Origin: Ovis canadensis | Lineage: Eukaryota; Chordata; Mammalia; Artiodactyla; Bovidae | Direction: 5' to 3' | DNA: 64,000 nucleotides | Assembly: GCF_042477335.2 (NCBI RefSeq) | Contig: NC_091262.1 | Span: 69,116,001-69,180,000, forward strand | Shown here: one piece after another, positions 1 to 10,884 of the stretch | Layout: every line of letters begins with the position of its first letter | Position numbering within the stretch: the first letter of the stretch is position 1 | Program-made: the position numbers and the translations under genes | The notes under the pieces: model-generated | What the model was told of the DNA's origin: nothing | Database searches by the model: none | The model's input: only the letters and a program-made list of their open reading frames with translations

Positions 1-575
1 GTCCATGTGTAGAATGGTCCATTGTATTGTTGGAAGAGGGTGTTTGCTATGACCAGTGCATTCTCTTGGCAAAACTCTATTGGCCTTGCACTGCTTCATT
101 TTGTACTCCAAGGCCAAACTTGCTTGTTACTTTAGGTATCTCTTGACTTCCTACTTTTGCATTCCAGTCCTCTGTGATGAAAAAGACATCTTTTTTTTTT
201 TGGTGTCAAATCTATAAGTTCTTGTACGTTTTCATAGAACTGTTCTGCTTCTTTGGCATAAGTGGTTGGGGCATAGACTCAGATTATTGTGCTGACATAT
301 TTTCCGAGTTTGCTGACATATTGAGTGCAGCACTTTAACACCATCATTTAGGATTTTAAATAACTCAGCTGGTTTGCCTTGGAAATGAACCAAGATTATT
401 CTTTCATTTTTGAGATTGTACCCAAGTACTGCATTTTGGACTCTCTTGTTGACTATGAGGGCTACTTCTTTTCTTCTAAGGGATTCTTGCCCACAGTAGT
501 AGATACAGTGGTCATCTGAATTAAATTTGCCCATTCCTGTCCATTTTAGTTCATTGATTCCTAAGTTGTCCTAAG
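1..575 (-). mobile_element. BovB (RTE-type) LINE fragment, endonuclease region
   Basis: Read on the - strand this matches the N-terminal endonuclease part of the BovB non-LTR retrotransposon. A frame at 534-232 contains SLRRKEVALIVNKRVQNAVLG, a typical BovB stretch just before the AP-endonuclease catalytic core. The frame decays soon after, so the copy is dead. It runs off the left edge and lies in a WDR76 intron, antisense to the gene. Confidence 0.85.
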
Positions 576-859
576 ATGATTTTTTTTTAATGTCAGTGTT
601 GTGAATTAAGTCATAGTTTAAAAAACATGGTGAGAGTGAAGTTTATGGTATAGGAAATACTGCATCTCAGTAAAACTGTAAAAAGAAATTAAGAAGGGGA
701 AAAAAGAGATAGTGAACCAAACCAAACCCACGTGCAGACTTGATTCTGTCAACAGACAGCTGTTAGACGCCTTGAAGCTGAGGCAGAGGTGTCAGTAACT
801 AAAGCTTTAGGCTCCTGGTTTGTGGTCTAGTAAAGTGGTGTTGAGGATAAATAACATCA

Positions 860-1345
860 TTTTTGGGATTCTCGATCTGTAGACCAGTCTTGCCATCTCC
901 TGCTTGAGTGTGTCCAGTCTACCTTGATTCATGGCCTAGCATTCCAGGTTCCTATGCACTACTGTTCTTTATAGCATTGGACTTTACTTTCACCACCAGA
1001 CACATCCAAAACTAAGCATCATTTCTGCTTTGGCCCAGCTGCTCCATTCTTTTTGGAGCTATTAGTAATTGCTCTCTGCTCTTCCCTCATAGCATGTTGG
1101 ACCCTTTCCGATTTGGAGGAGGTCGGTGTGCATCTTCTGGTGTTCTATCTTTTTGCCTTTTTATACTGTTCATGAGGTTTTCCTGACAAGAATACTAGCA
1201 TGGGTTGCCATTTCCTTCTCCAGTGGACCATATTTTGTCAGAACTCTTCAGTGTGACCTGTCTTGGGTGGCCCTGCACAGCATCACTCATAGTGTCATTG
1301 AGTTAAACAAGCCCCTTTGCCATGACAAGGCTGTTGTTCATGACG
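860..1345 (-). mobile_element. BovB LINE fragment, more 5' part
   Basis: Sequence around 880-1330 matches the 5' portion of BovB in reverse: the 'ccagtcttgccatctcctg' block, the 'ttcatggcctagcattccaggttcctatgca' type of block, and the 'tgtcttgggtggccctgca' block near the element's start. It is probably the same insertion as 1-575, separated by about 285 bp of other sequence. Confidence 0.75.
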
Positions 1346-1479
1346 GGGATTTGCTTATTAGTAATTTTTGTAATTATTTAAAGAAATGTCTCTTGGCATC
1401 TTTGCCTGTTTTTACTGGGGTTATCTGTATTTTTAGTATTGAGTTGTCAAAGTTCTCCACTTATTTATCTTTTTAAAAG

Positions 1480-1690
1480 TCAGGCTTGTTGAGGTATACA
1501 ATACATACTATAAAACTTACCTATTTTAGGTGTGCAGTTTTATGAATCTTGGCAAACTTATGTAACCACCACTGCAATCAAGATATAGAAAGTTTCCATC
1601 ACCTGAAAAAAATTACCTCATGACCCTCTGCAGTTAGTCCTCTCCTCTTTCCCAAGCCCCTGGAAACCAGTGATGTGATTACTGTCCATA
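1480..1690. mobile_element. Old L1 3'-end fragment
   Basis: The segment around 'gttgaggtatacaatacat', 'gtaaccaccactgcaatcaa' and 'agtttccatcacctga' is the well-known degenerate 3' region of ancient mammalian L1 elements. Boundaries are approximate. Confidence 0.5.
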
Positions 1691-1694
1691 TAAT

Positions 1695-2460
1695 TAAAAA
1701 AATTTTTATTGGAGTATAGTGGATTTACAGTGTTATGTTTCAAGTGTACAGCACAGTGAATCAGTTACACATATTATCCACAAGATTCTTTTCCCATATA
1801 GACCTTTACAGAGTATTGAGGACAGTTCTGTGTACTATACAGCAGGTTCTTATTAGTTATCTATTTTATATATATTAGTGTGTATATGTCAGTCCCAGTT
1901 TATCCACCCCTCCCCCATCTTCTGGTAAACACAGTTTATTTTCTACATTCGTGACTCGACTTCTGTTTTGTTATTTGTACCCTTTTTTTAGGTTCCACAT
2001 GTAAGCAATGTATGATATTTGTCTGTATCTGATTTACTTCACTCAGAATGACAATCTCTAGGTCCATCGATGTTTCTGCAAATAGCATTAGTTTGTTATT
2101 TTCTGTGGCTGACATTCCATCAGGGTGTTCCTGGTGGCTTAGATGGTAAAAAATCTGCCTGCAGTGTGGGAGACCTGGGTTCAATTCCTGGGTTGGGAAG
2201 AACCCCTGGAGAAGGGAATGGCTACCCACTCCAGTATTCTGGCCTGGAGAATTCCATGGACTCTGTAGCCCATGGGGACATGACTGAGCGGCTTTCACAG
2301 AAACTGAATATCCCATCGTACTTGTGCACCACATCTTCTTTATCCACTCCACTGTGGATGCACCCTTTAGGTTGCCTCCATGTCTCGGCTATTGTAAATA
2401 GTGCTGCTGTGAACATTGGGGTGCATATAGCTTTTTGAGTTTCAATTTGTATTTCAATTG
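1695..2460 (-). mobile_element. Artiodactyl L1 3' end, interrupted by a SINE
   Basis: It begins 'aatttttattggagtatag', the reverse complement of the A-rich L1 3' terminus found across cetartiodactyls. It continues through the 'ttatctattttatatatatta' and 'ccacatgtaagcaatgtat' blocks. The match resumes after the SINE at 2124-2300 with 'caccacatcttctttatcc' and runs to about 2440. Confidence 0.75.
2124..2302 (+). mobile_element. Bov-tA SINE nested in L1
   Basis: It starts 'ttcctggtggcttagatgg' (tRNA-Glu-derived head), contains 'ctggagaagggaatggct' and 'cactccagtattctggcc' from the BovB-derived body, and ends 'gacatgactgagcggcttt'. It interrupts the L1 consensus between 'gacattccat' and 'tatcccatcg', so it is younger than that L1. 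Confidence 0.88.
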
Positions 2461-2794
2461 AGTAGAATTCAGATTCAGTCTATTTCCTAGTAAGTTTCAG
2501 GGTAGATCTGCAACTGAGGTTTATTCGATTTACGAGATTTGGGATGTAGCCCCAGCATGGGTGGATGGGCTGTTTGATTGCAGGCAAGTCTTGGAGTAGA
2601 TCAGTCAGTGCTTTCGATTCCATCTCTGCAAAAGAGGATGGCCATTTTGTCCTGTGCTTCTTGTGGGGATGATGGGAGGATAAATGAGGTATTTGGGGTA
2701 AAGTGTTGTATTACTTTTTTAACAAAGAATTTATGCATTGGCTTTTTTTTAAAAGAAGAGCATTACTTAAGTTGATTGTTCCTTATATCCTTAG

Positions 2795-3012
2795 GTATAT
2801 AGAGATGAAACAAGCAGCTTTTCCTCCTTTGACTTCTTGACAGAAGATGCCTCCACTTTAATAGTAGGTCACTGGGATGGAAGTATGTCACTAGTGGATA
2901 GGCGGACTCCTGGAACGTCTTGTGAGAAACTTATCAAATCATCTTTGAGCAAAATAAGAACTGTTCATGTGCACCCAGTGCAGAGACAGTATTTTATCAC
3001 TGCAGGATTAAG
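2795..3012 (+). CDS. WDR76: WDR76 coding exon (fourth from last)
   Basis: This exon encodes 72 codons plus two bases of WD repeat-containing protein 76. WDR76 is a nuclear WD40 propeller protein known from the family to associate with CUL4-DDB1 ubiquitin ligase, chromatin and DNA-damage sites. The acceptor is CTTAG before 2795 and the donor is AAG|GTATG after 3012. The frame opens at GTA (phase 0) and reads VYRDETSSFSSFDFL, then a WD-blade core GHWDGSMSLVDRR, and ends ITAGLR with the arginine codon split. The match to human WDR76 is by recall. No earlier WDR76 exon is visible in 1-2794, so the N-terminal part of the gene lies left of the window. Confidence 0.93.
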
Positions 3013-3604
3013 GTATGTTCTTCATAAAATTTATGATACAGATGTTTTAACATTAGGAATAATGTTTTAGTTTGATTGACAAAGACTTTTTTGTGATACC
3101 CACAGACCAAATAATTTTCCTTTCTAGGCTAATTTAAGGGTGTTTTTCTTTCTTTCTTTTTTTTTTTTTTTTAGTTTTTTTCTGATTCTTTAAAATGGGA
3201 TTTAATACATAGTGGAAATATTGAAACAAATATACATTTTTGTTTTCCCTGGTCTTGCGCATTTACTTCAGTCTTTTGAGAAGAAAATCTGTAAAAAATG
3301 CAAGTTAAATGGGACCTACAATTTCTTAGTCTGTGTTAACTTTTTTCTTGAGGCGATGAGAAAGCCAGCTAGAATCTTGTCTCTCTATACCCACCTCGTT
3401 ACATATATATGCTATAATTTTGGAATTTTTCTAATTTTTAATCTATACCCGTGTTTTTAAAAGTAATACAGAAGATCAGAGGGGCCTGTCTTAACTGTTC
3501 TTCAATGTAGTGTGTATTTGAGTGTCTTAATTTATGTTCTGTGCTATTGTAGAGGCTTACTCTGTGTACTGTGATAACACTGAGAATTATTCCTCCTGTT
3601 ACAG
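3013..3604 (+). other. WDR76: WDR76 intron, no recognised element
   Basis: An AT-rich intron of 592 bp. A poly-T run at about 3159-3173 is the only simple structure. I recognise no transposon or RNA gene. Confidence 0.7.
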
Positions 3605-3757
3605 GGACATTCATATTTATGATGCAAGATGCCTGAAGCCCAGTAGAAACCAGCCTTTGATTTCTTTAACTGAACACACAAAGAGCATCGCTTCAGCCTA
3701 TTTTTCACCTCTTACTGGTAACAGAGTAGTAACCACATGTGCTGATTGTAAGCTGAG
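3605..3757 (+). CDS. WDR76: WDR76 coding exon (third from last)
   Basis: This 153-bp exon follows the acceptor TTACAG and ends at CTGAG|GTAAAT. Joined to the previous exon (AG+G) it reads RDIHIYDARCLK, then SLTEHTKSIASAYFSP, then NRVVTTCADCKLR. These are the end of one WD40 blade (HIYDAR) and the start of the next, with the usual H-x-x-x-I-x-S-x-x-F/Y pattern. Entry and exit phases both leave a split arginine, so the exon is a multiple of three and could be skipped without a frameshift. Confidence 0.95.
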
Positions 3758-5685
3758 GTAAATTGGGAAGACAGAAATACATTGTTAAGAGTCTGTAATT
3801 ACTGTGTTCGTTAACCAGTAGCTTTGTTTACTATTACTTCTTATTAAATCACTAGTGTTAATTGTTTTATAGCCATGTCTAGGTTCCCAAAGATCAATGA
3901 CTTGTACTTAATATCATTTCAGCAGTTTTGGAATCTGTAAATTTTCTTGAGATTGGCAAGGAAGGTCTGTAACTACCCTGGGGAATGATGTCAGGCTTTC
4001 CTTTTAGCACTGAAATCTGATGAAATCAGGCTTGTGATAGCTTGTGTGAAAGTCGCTCAGTCGTGTCCAGCTCTGTGACCCCATGGATTGTAACCTGTCA
4101 AGCTCCTCTGTCCGTGGAATTCTCCAGGCCACAATACTGGAGTGGGTAGCCGTTCAGGGGATCTTCCCAACCCAGGGACTGAACCCAGGTCTCCCGCATT
4201 GCAGGTGGATTCTTCACCATCTGAGCTGCCAGGGAAGCCTAAGAACACTGGATTGGGTAACCTATCCCTCCTCCAGTAGATCTTCCCGACCCAGCATCGA
4301 ACCGTGGTCTCCCGCATTGCAGGTGGATTCTTAACCACCTGAGCTGCCAGGGAAGCCCTTCTATGTGATATCTTGGGCAGAAGATAATTTTAGCATAGGA
4401 AGAAGCTCTTACTCTGGGGATAGTGGGATCCCTCCCACAAGTCAACTGCTGAATTGAAGTTGCAGAGCCCTTGGCCATGGGCAGGCAGAAAAGATAGCAA
4501 AAACTGGGTCTCTGTACAAACTATTGGATAAAAATTTTATGATTTTAGCTTTGGTATCATTCTATAGCTACTACCTAAAAATGGATTTTAAAATGTAATA
4601 TAAGCCAGTTGAACAAAAATAGAAAATAATGCCAATTTTTAAAAATGTGGAGAATGTTAATGCAACAATGAAGGAAATAATTTTGTTCTCTTCTAAAATC
4701 CACAATTTTGCCTAACATTGCAAGCAGTTCTCAATTTATGAGACTTTTACCTTAAGTGATTTTGGAATGTGTTCATTATTCACTCAACAAGTATCTGTTG
4801 AATGTATACTATGGGCTGGGCTCTAGAAAATCACCTAATTTCTGTTTAGACCCATATATTAGGAAGAACATGGTTTATATGTGTGTGAGAGGTGCCCTGT
4901 TAATTCCTTGTAAAGTTTGTGAGCATTGCCAGGTAGTACCTTAAGAGATTTCATCACTGGGCAATCACAGCCCAGTGTCCCCTTTCCACCCATGCAGTTT
5001 TCTTTGTGTTAAGGACCACTTACTTGTCCCATTCCTGTTCATTTGCACTGCAGACTTTACTCTTGTGATTTGGCTTTCTGGTAATCTAATTAGAGTTCTA
5101 GTGCCAAGAAATGGCGGTGGGATAGCTAGGCACAAGGAGAAGGGCGAGGTGGTGATGACATGGCTACTTTCTGCCAGGGTGCCTGGTGGAGGCTTCTGAG
5201 CTCCTGCAGTTGCCCCACACAGTTCCTCCCCTTAGTTACTGGCCAGCCAGTCTTGCCAGAGCCTGGAAGTGACAGTATGACGCCTTCAATCGATAGGTCT
5301 CATGGGGAACTTGCTCTTGATACATGCCTGCACTTTAGGTTATTTGTGCATTTTCAGACGACATCCATTATGTATGACCTATATTACTGTGGATCTGATT
5401 ATAGAGTCTGGATTACCACTGTTGAATGTACATTTAAGTTTGGAATAATAGTGTTTAGTTTCCAAACTAAACTCTAAGAACTGAATTTTACGATATTCTT
5501 TGTAACTTTTATAAATATATTAGCTAGCTGAGGTTTGTTAGAACCTGATCCTATATATTTTAAAACAACAACCATTTCATTATCATGAACCAGTGAAAAA
5601 CTTGTTAAATACCCTGATGATATTTCAGAAAAATCTCAAACAATAAAAACTGTGTGCTTATTTATTCTTGCTGTTTATTTTGCAG
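3758..5685 (+). other. WDR76: WDR76 intron with one SINE cluster
   Basis: The intron holds the duplicated Bov-tA at 4044-4360. A stretch near 4765-4830 ('attcactcaacaagtatctg') resembles the end of an L2 element on the - strand. I see nothing recognisable in the remainder up to the exon at 5686. Confidence 0.6.
4044..4360 (-). mobile_element. Bov-tA SINE with a second partial copy in tandem
   Basis: Bases 4044-4239 are an antisense Bov-tA: 'gtgaaagtcgctcagtcgtg' at the left end and 'gagctgccagggaagcc' (tRNA head, reversed) at the right. From about 4244 the head-proximal half repeats and closes again with 'gagctgccagggaagccc' at 4360. The two partial units differ at several bases, so the duplication is not recent. 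Confidence 0.88.
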
Positions 5686-5739
5686 AATCTTTGACAGCAG
5701 TTGTATATCCTCGAAGATTCCTCTTCTTACCACCATCAG
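5686..5739 (+). CDS. WDR76: WDR76 coding exon (second from last)
   Basis: This 54-bp exon has the acceptor TTTTGCAG and the donor ATCAG|GTCAGT. In phase it reads R-IFDSSCISSKIPLLTTI-R, the outer strand of a propeller blade (RIFD). It is a multiple of three with the same split-arginine phase at both ends. It matches human WDR76 closely by recall. Confidence 0.93.
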
Positions 5740-7749
5740 GTCAGTGCCCATATGCCAAATAATGTGGACCCTGGATTACTATGAGCTCTTTGTTGGACTG
5801 CATACGTTAGACATCTGATTATCAAAGAGATGTATAGGTCTGATTTTATATTACAGTGTTCCTGGTTACTTGTTCCTATCCCATCCAGAAGAGTTCTTGC
5901 TTCCAGGTTGCCGGTGTCTACAAAGAGGTTCTGTCTCTTTTAGTCTGTAGCTATTCTCTGCTTCTGAGTGGTTATATTTGGTTAAGGTGAATGACTTTTC
6001 AAAAACTGAATTAGTCATGTTATCATATTGAGACTGACTTGCTCGAGAGGCTAGCTGAAGCACTCTTTATTTGCGCCTGTTTCTTCTGGGCTTAGCTTCC
6101 CCATCTTCCTATTTCTTTGTTTGGTTATCCTCTTTTTGCATCTGCTACCTTTAATATATGTATTTTACATCAAACTTTACTCAGTGTCTACTTCCTACAC
6201 ATACTTTTTTATCAGCGTTTATTAAGTTGGGGACAGGGCATGCAATATATGTTAACTGTTGCTTCATGAGTTTTATAGTCTATAGAGGCTATATTTAATA
6301 TGCTTATTTTCTTTTTCACAGAATTTCCCCTCTTCATTTTCTTTTTCAAACTTTATTAACTGTAGTTAGTTTGTTGACTTCTAGTGTGTATTTTTAAAAA
6401 ATTATCTAGGGTGATGATTCTGGGGTCAGTAGAGATAAGGTCATTGAATGGCAGTGAGAAATGTGGTTCTCCATTGTTCATCCTTCTTTAATAAGAAAGG
6501 GCTGTTGGTGGTGTTGCGATGTAGAGAATAAAAGGGCAGTGCTTTTGTTCTTTGCTTTGGAGCGCAGTGAAGAGCCCCACATATATTTAAATTGTTTTTT
6601 ACCTTATTTTTAGTTGTGATTGTAAACACGTAACAGTAAGTCAGCCACCTTAACTATTCATATGTATACAGTTCAGTAGTGTTAGGTGTGATCATGTTGT
6701 GCAACAGAGTTCTAGAATTTTCTGTCTTGCAAAACTGAACCTGGCCCATGAGACATTAATTCCTCTCTCTTTTCCAGATTGTGGCAGCCATCTGTCTAGT
6801 TTGCGTTTCTATGATTTTTACTACTTTATATATTTCGTATGAGTGAAATCATAGAGCATTTGTTTTTTTGTGATGGGTTTATTTCACTTAGCATAATGTC
6901 CTTGATGTTCATCCATGTTCTAGCATGTAACAGGATCTTCTCTCTTTTTAAAGGCTGCATAATATTTCCATTGCATGTATATGCCATATTTTCTTTATCC
7001 GTTCACCTCTTGATCGACATTTGGGTTGTTTCTACCTCTTGACTATTGTGAAAAAGCCTACAGTGAACAAATGGGTGTAAAGCTATCTCTTCAAGATCCT
7101 GTTTTGAATTCTTTTGGATAATACCCAGAAAGGAGATTTTAATGGATCATCTGATAATTTTATTTTCAATTTTTTGAGGAACCTCTATACTGTTTTTCCA
7201 TAGCTGCCAAACCATTTTACATTCCAGGAGTACACCAGGGTTCTAATTTCTCCTTATATATATGTATCAATACTTATCCTGATGATTGTGAGGTAATATA
7301 TCATTGTGATTCTGATTTGCATTTCTCTAATGATCAGTGATGATAAACATCTTTTCATATGCTTATTGACCATTTGTCTATCTTCTTTAGAGGACTGTCT
7401 GTTTAGGTCTTTTGTTTTGAATTGCATCATGTTTGTTGTTGAGTTATAGAAATTCCTTACATATTCTGCATTATCAAATATATGATTTTCAAATGTTTTC
7501 TACCATTTTGTGGGTTGCCTTCTCAGTCTGTTGATTGTTTCCTTTGCACAGTTTATAAGTATGATGTAGATCTGTCTATTTTTGCTTTTGTTGCCTGTAC
7601 TTTTGGTGTCATATCCAGAAAATCATTGCTAAATCCAGTGTACTGAAACTTTCCCCTGTGTTTTCTTCTGTGTTTTATTAAGAGTTCCAAGTCTTAGGTA
7701 TAGGTCTTTAATCAACTTTGAGTTGATTTTAGTATATAGTATGAGGTTA

Positions 7750-7951
7750 TGGTGGTTTAGTCACTACATCATCTATGACTCTTGCGACCCTGTGAACTGT
7801 AGCCCATCAGGCTTCTCTGTCCATTGGATTTTCAGGCAAAAATATTGGAGTGGGTTGCCATTTGCTCCTCCAGGGGGTCTTTCCGACCCAGGGATGAAAC
7901 CCCCATCTCCTACATCGCAGGCAGATTCTTCACCACTGAGCCATCAGGGTT
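7750..7951 (-). mobile_element. Bov-tA SINE nested in L1
   Basis: Antisense Bov-tA: 'gactcttgcgaccctgtgaa' near the left, 'aatattggagtgggttgcca' in the middle, and a tRNA-derived head ending 'gagccatcagggtta'. It is well diverged. Confidence 0.82.
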
Positions 7952-8598
7952 ACTGTCCAATATTATTCTTTTGCATGCGGATAGCCGGTTTTGCCAGAAG
8001 CATTTTTTGAAGGGACTCTCCTTTCCCCGTTTTGTGGCCTTGGCACCCTTGTTGAGTGTCATTTGACCGGGAGCGTGGGCGTTTCCTTATGGGCTCTGTT
8101 CTGTCCCGCTGGTCCATAGCGTCTGTCTCTATACCAGTACCGCGCTGTCATGGTTTCTGTTGCTTTGTGTAGTATATTTTGAAATCAGGATATATGAGGC
8201 CCCCAACTTTGTTCTTCTTTTTAAAGATTATTTTGGCTGTTTGTAAAATCCCTTGAGCTTTCATATTAATTTTAGGATTTTTTTTTTCTATTTCTGTAAA
8301 ACGTGCCCTTGGGATTGATTGCATTGGTTGAATTCTATAGATCACTTTGGGTAGTACAGACATTTTAACAATATTGAATCTTCTAATCCACAGGCAATTT
8401 ATTTGTGTCTTTATTTGTTTGTGTCTTATTTGTGTCTTTTGTTTGTTTCAGTAATGCTTTGTAGTTTTCAGTGTACAAATCTTTCATATCTTTGGTTAAG
8501 TTTATTCCAAAATATTTTATTCTTGTTGATGTTATTACAAATGGGATTTAAAGAAATATATTTATTTGTTTTTGACTCTGCTGGGTTTCTGTTGCTGT

Positions 8599-8832
8599 GT
8601 GCAGGCTTTCTCCAGCTGTGGTAAGCGGAGCTACCCTTCATTGGGGTGCGTGGGCTTCTTATTGTGGCAGCCTCTCTAGTTGAGGAGCATGGGTTCTAGA
8701 GCACAAGCCCAGCAGCTGTGGTGCACATGCTCTGTTGCCCCGTGGCATGTGTCATCTTCCCAGACCAGGAATCGAGCCCATGTCCCCCGCATTGGCAGGT
8801 GGCTTCTAACCACTGGACCACCAGGGAAGTCC
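8599..8832 (-). mobile_element. CHR-type tRNA-Glu SINE nested in L1
   Basis: The antisense CHR SINE is recognised by 'gtgggcttcttattgtggc', 'gagcatgggttctagagca' and the reversed tRNA-like head 'ctaaccactggaccaccag' followed by 'ggaagtcc'. It interrupts the same L1 as the preceding Bov-tA. Confidence 0.85.
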
Positions 8833-10628
8833 TGGGGTTGTTTTCTTGTTTTCCTTTCTGGATTGGTCATTGTTAGTGTGTAGAAATGCAGCTGATTTTT
8901 GTGTGTTGATTATATCCTGCAAATTTGCTGAGATTTCGTTTTAACTGTGTGTGTGTAGTCTTTAATCCTACCCAGTTTTCTAATTCTACCGAATTTCTAG
9001 TGTTAAATATGTTGAATAGATGGCAAGAAAGGCATCCTTGCCTTTTACCAGATCTTACAGGAAAAGCTTTCAGTCTTGCATCATTGAGTATAATGTTAGC
9101 TGTGGGCCTTTAATATATGACCCCTATTTTATTAGGTTGAGATCGTTTCTGTCTGTTCCTGGTTTGTTGAGTGTTTATCATGAAAGGGTATTGAATTTTG
9201 TCAGATGGTTTTTCAGTACCAGTTGAGAGGATCTTATGATTTTTGTCCTTCATTCTGTTTAGGTGGTATGTCAATTAGTTGGGTTTTGTGTTTTGACCCT
9301 TCCTTGCATTCCAGGTATAAATTCAACTTGGTCATGGTGTATAACCCTTTTAATGTGCTGTTTGAATTTTTTTGCTGGTGTTTTGTTGAGAATTTTATAC
9401 CAATATTCATCAGTAATATTCGTCTGTAGGGCTTTTTGCTTTTTTTCTCCTAGTAGGGTCTTTGTCTGGCTTTGGTATTAGAGGTGTTTGCCTCATAGAT
9501 TGAATTCCTCGTCAGTTTTTTGGAAGAGTTTGAGGAGCATTTGGTGTTAATTCTTACTTAAATGTTACGTAGAAATCTTTAGTGAAGCCATCTGGTCCGG
9601 GGCTTTCTTTGATGGGAAGTTTTTGGTTATTGTTTTAATCCCCTTACTAGTTACAGTTCTGGTTAGATTTTCTATATGATTCAGTCTTGGTAAATTTTAT
9701 GTGTTTGGGAATGTATTCATTTCTTCTGGATTGTCCAGTTTATTGGTGTATGGTTGTTCATAGTATTATAACCCTTTTTATTTCTGTAACATAAGTTGTC
9801 CCAGTTTCATTTCTTATTTTAGTTATCTGCACTTTCTGTTTTCTTAATCTAGCTTGCCAGTTTTGTTCTCTTAAAAAAACCAGCTCTTAGTTAATTTTTC
9901 CTATTGTTTTTGTATTCTCTAATTCTTTTATCTCTAATCTTTATTATTTCCTTTCTTCAGCTAACTTTTGGTTTTGGTTATTCTTTTTCTAGTTCCTTGA
10001 GATGTAGTTAGATTGTTGATTTTGATATCTTTCTTCTTTTTTGATGTTTACTGTTAAAAATTTCCCTCTTAGTATTGCTTTCATAGCATCCCATAGATTT
10101 TGGTAGTTGTATTTTTATTTGTGTACAGATATCTTCTAATTTCCCTTGTGATTTTTTTAATTTGAGCCCCCAAAGTACTTTTTACCTTACGGTTGTATAG
10201 GTTATATAAAATGATTTCAGGGTTTGGTTATTAGGGGAATACAAATATGGGAAATAGATTCTGTTAAACAGCAGTAACTTAAATTGTGTATTTCTTTATT
10301 CTAGGTCTTGTGTTTGCATGTGCTAAAAAAAAGGAGGGGAGTGTATTGAGTTAGGAAGCCAAACAAAAATGTTGCCATTTCAGTATGTTCAGTGACCATG
10401 CACTGAGCACAAACCGCTGTACTCAGCACTGGAGATTCAAAAATGCAGACATCATCTCTCTCCCGGGTTTCAGTCTTGTAGGAAGGATAAGATTAGGTCG
10501 TTGATGACTCAGTAACTTGAAACTTGGCAGAGAAAACCAGCATTTAGGAGCAGTGCCATCTTTACCCTCTGCCCATGCTATTTTGAGTTATTTAACACTT
10601 ACTGTCTTTCAAAAAATTGTTTCATTAG

Positions 10629-10884
10629 GCACAACACCATCACCGGGCGATGGCTGACCAGGTTCCAGGCCGTGTGGGACCCTAAGCAGGAAGACTGTGT
10701 CATAGTTGGCAGCATGGCCCAGCCACGGCGAGTGGAGATCTTCCATGAGACAGGAAAGTGGGTGCACTCTTTTCTGGGTGGTGAATGCCTTGCCTCTGTG
10801 TGTTCCATCAATGCTATGCACCCAACTCGGTATATTTTGGCTGGAGGTAATTCCAGTGGGAGGGTACATGTTTTTATGAACTAA
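10629..10884 (+). CDS. WDR76: WDR76 last coding exon with stop codon
   Basis: The acceptor TTCATTAG is followed by G CAC AAC ACC, completing the split arginine. The reading RHNTITGRWLTRFQAVWDPK leads into QEDCVIVGSMAQPRRVEIF, and the frame ends ILAGGNSSGRVHVFMN-stop (TAA at 10882-10884). These are the last blades of the WD40 propeller. Compared with the human C-terminus as I recall it, there is an extra leucine in HSF-L-GGE and the stop falls about four residues early. Both differences rest on memory. Confidence 0.94.

Larger units (their letters stand above)
6595..10180 (-). mobile_element. Long degenerate L1 (3' UTR and ORF2 part)
   Basis: The left end has antisense L1 3'-UTR blocks ('atgagtgaaatcatagagca', 'ttcacttagcataatgtcc', 'tatttccattgcatgtata'). 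To the right it passes into antisense ORF2 ('ttgaattttgtcagatgg', 'catagcatcccatagattt'). No reading frame survives. It is broken by SINEs at about 7750-7951 and 8599-8832, and the sequence continues coherently on either side. Confidence 0.75.
5740..10628 (+). other. WDR76: WDR76 intron dominated by an antisense L1
   Basis: The last WDR76 intron is 4.9 kb. About 3.6 kb of it is one antisense L1 with two nested SINEs. Bases 5740-6590 and 10200-10628 show no recognisable repeat apart from AT-rich stretches. Confidence 0.7.
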
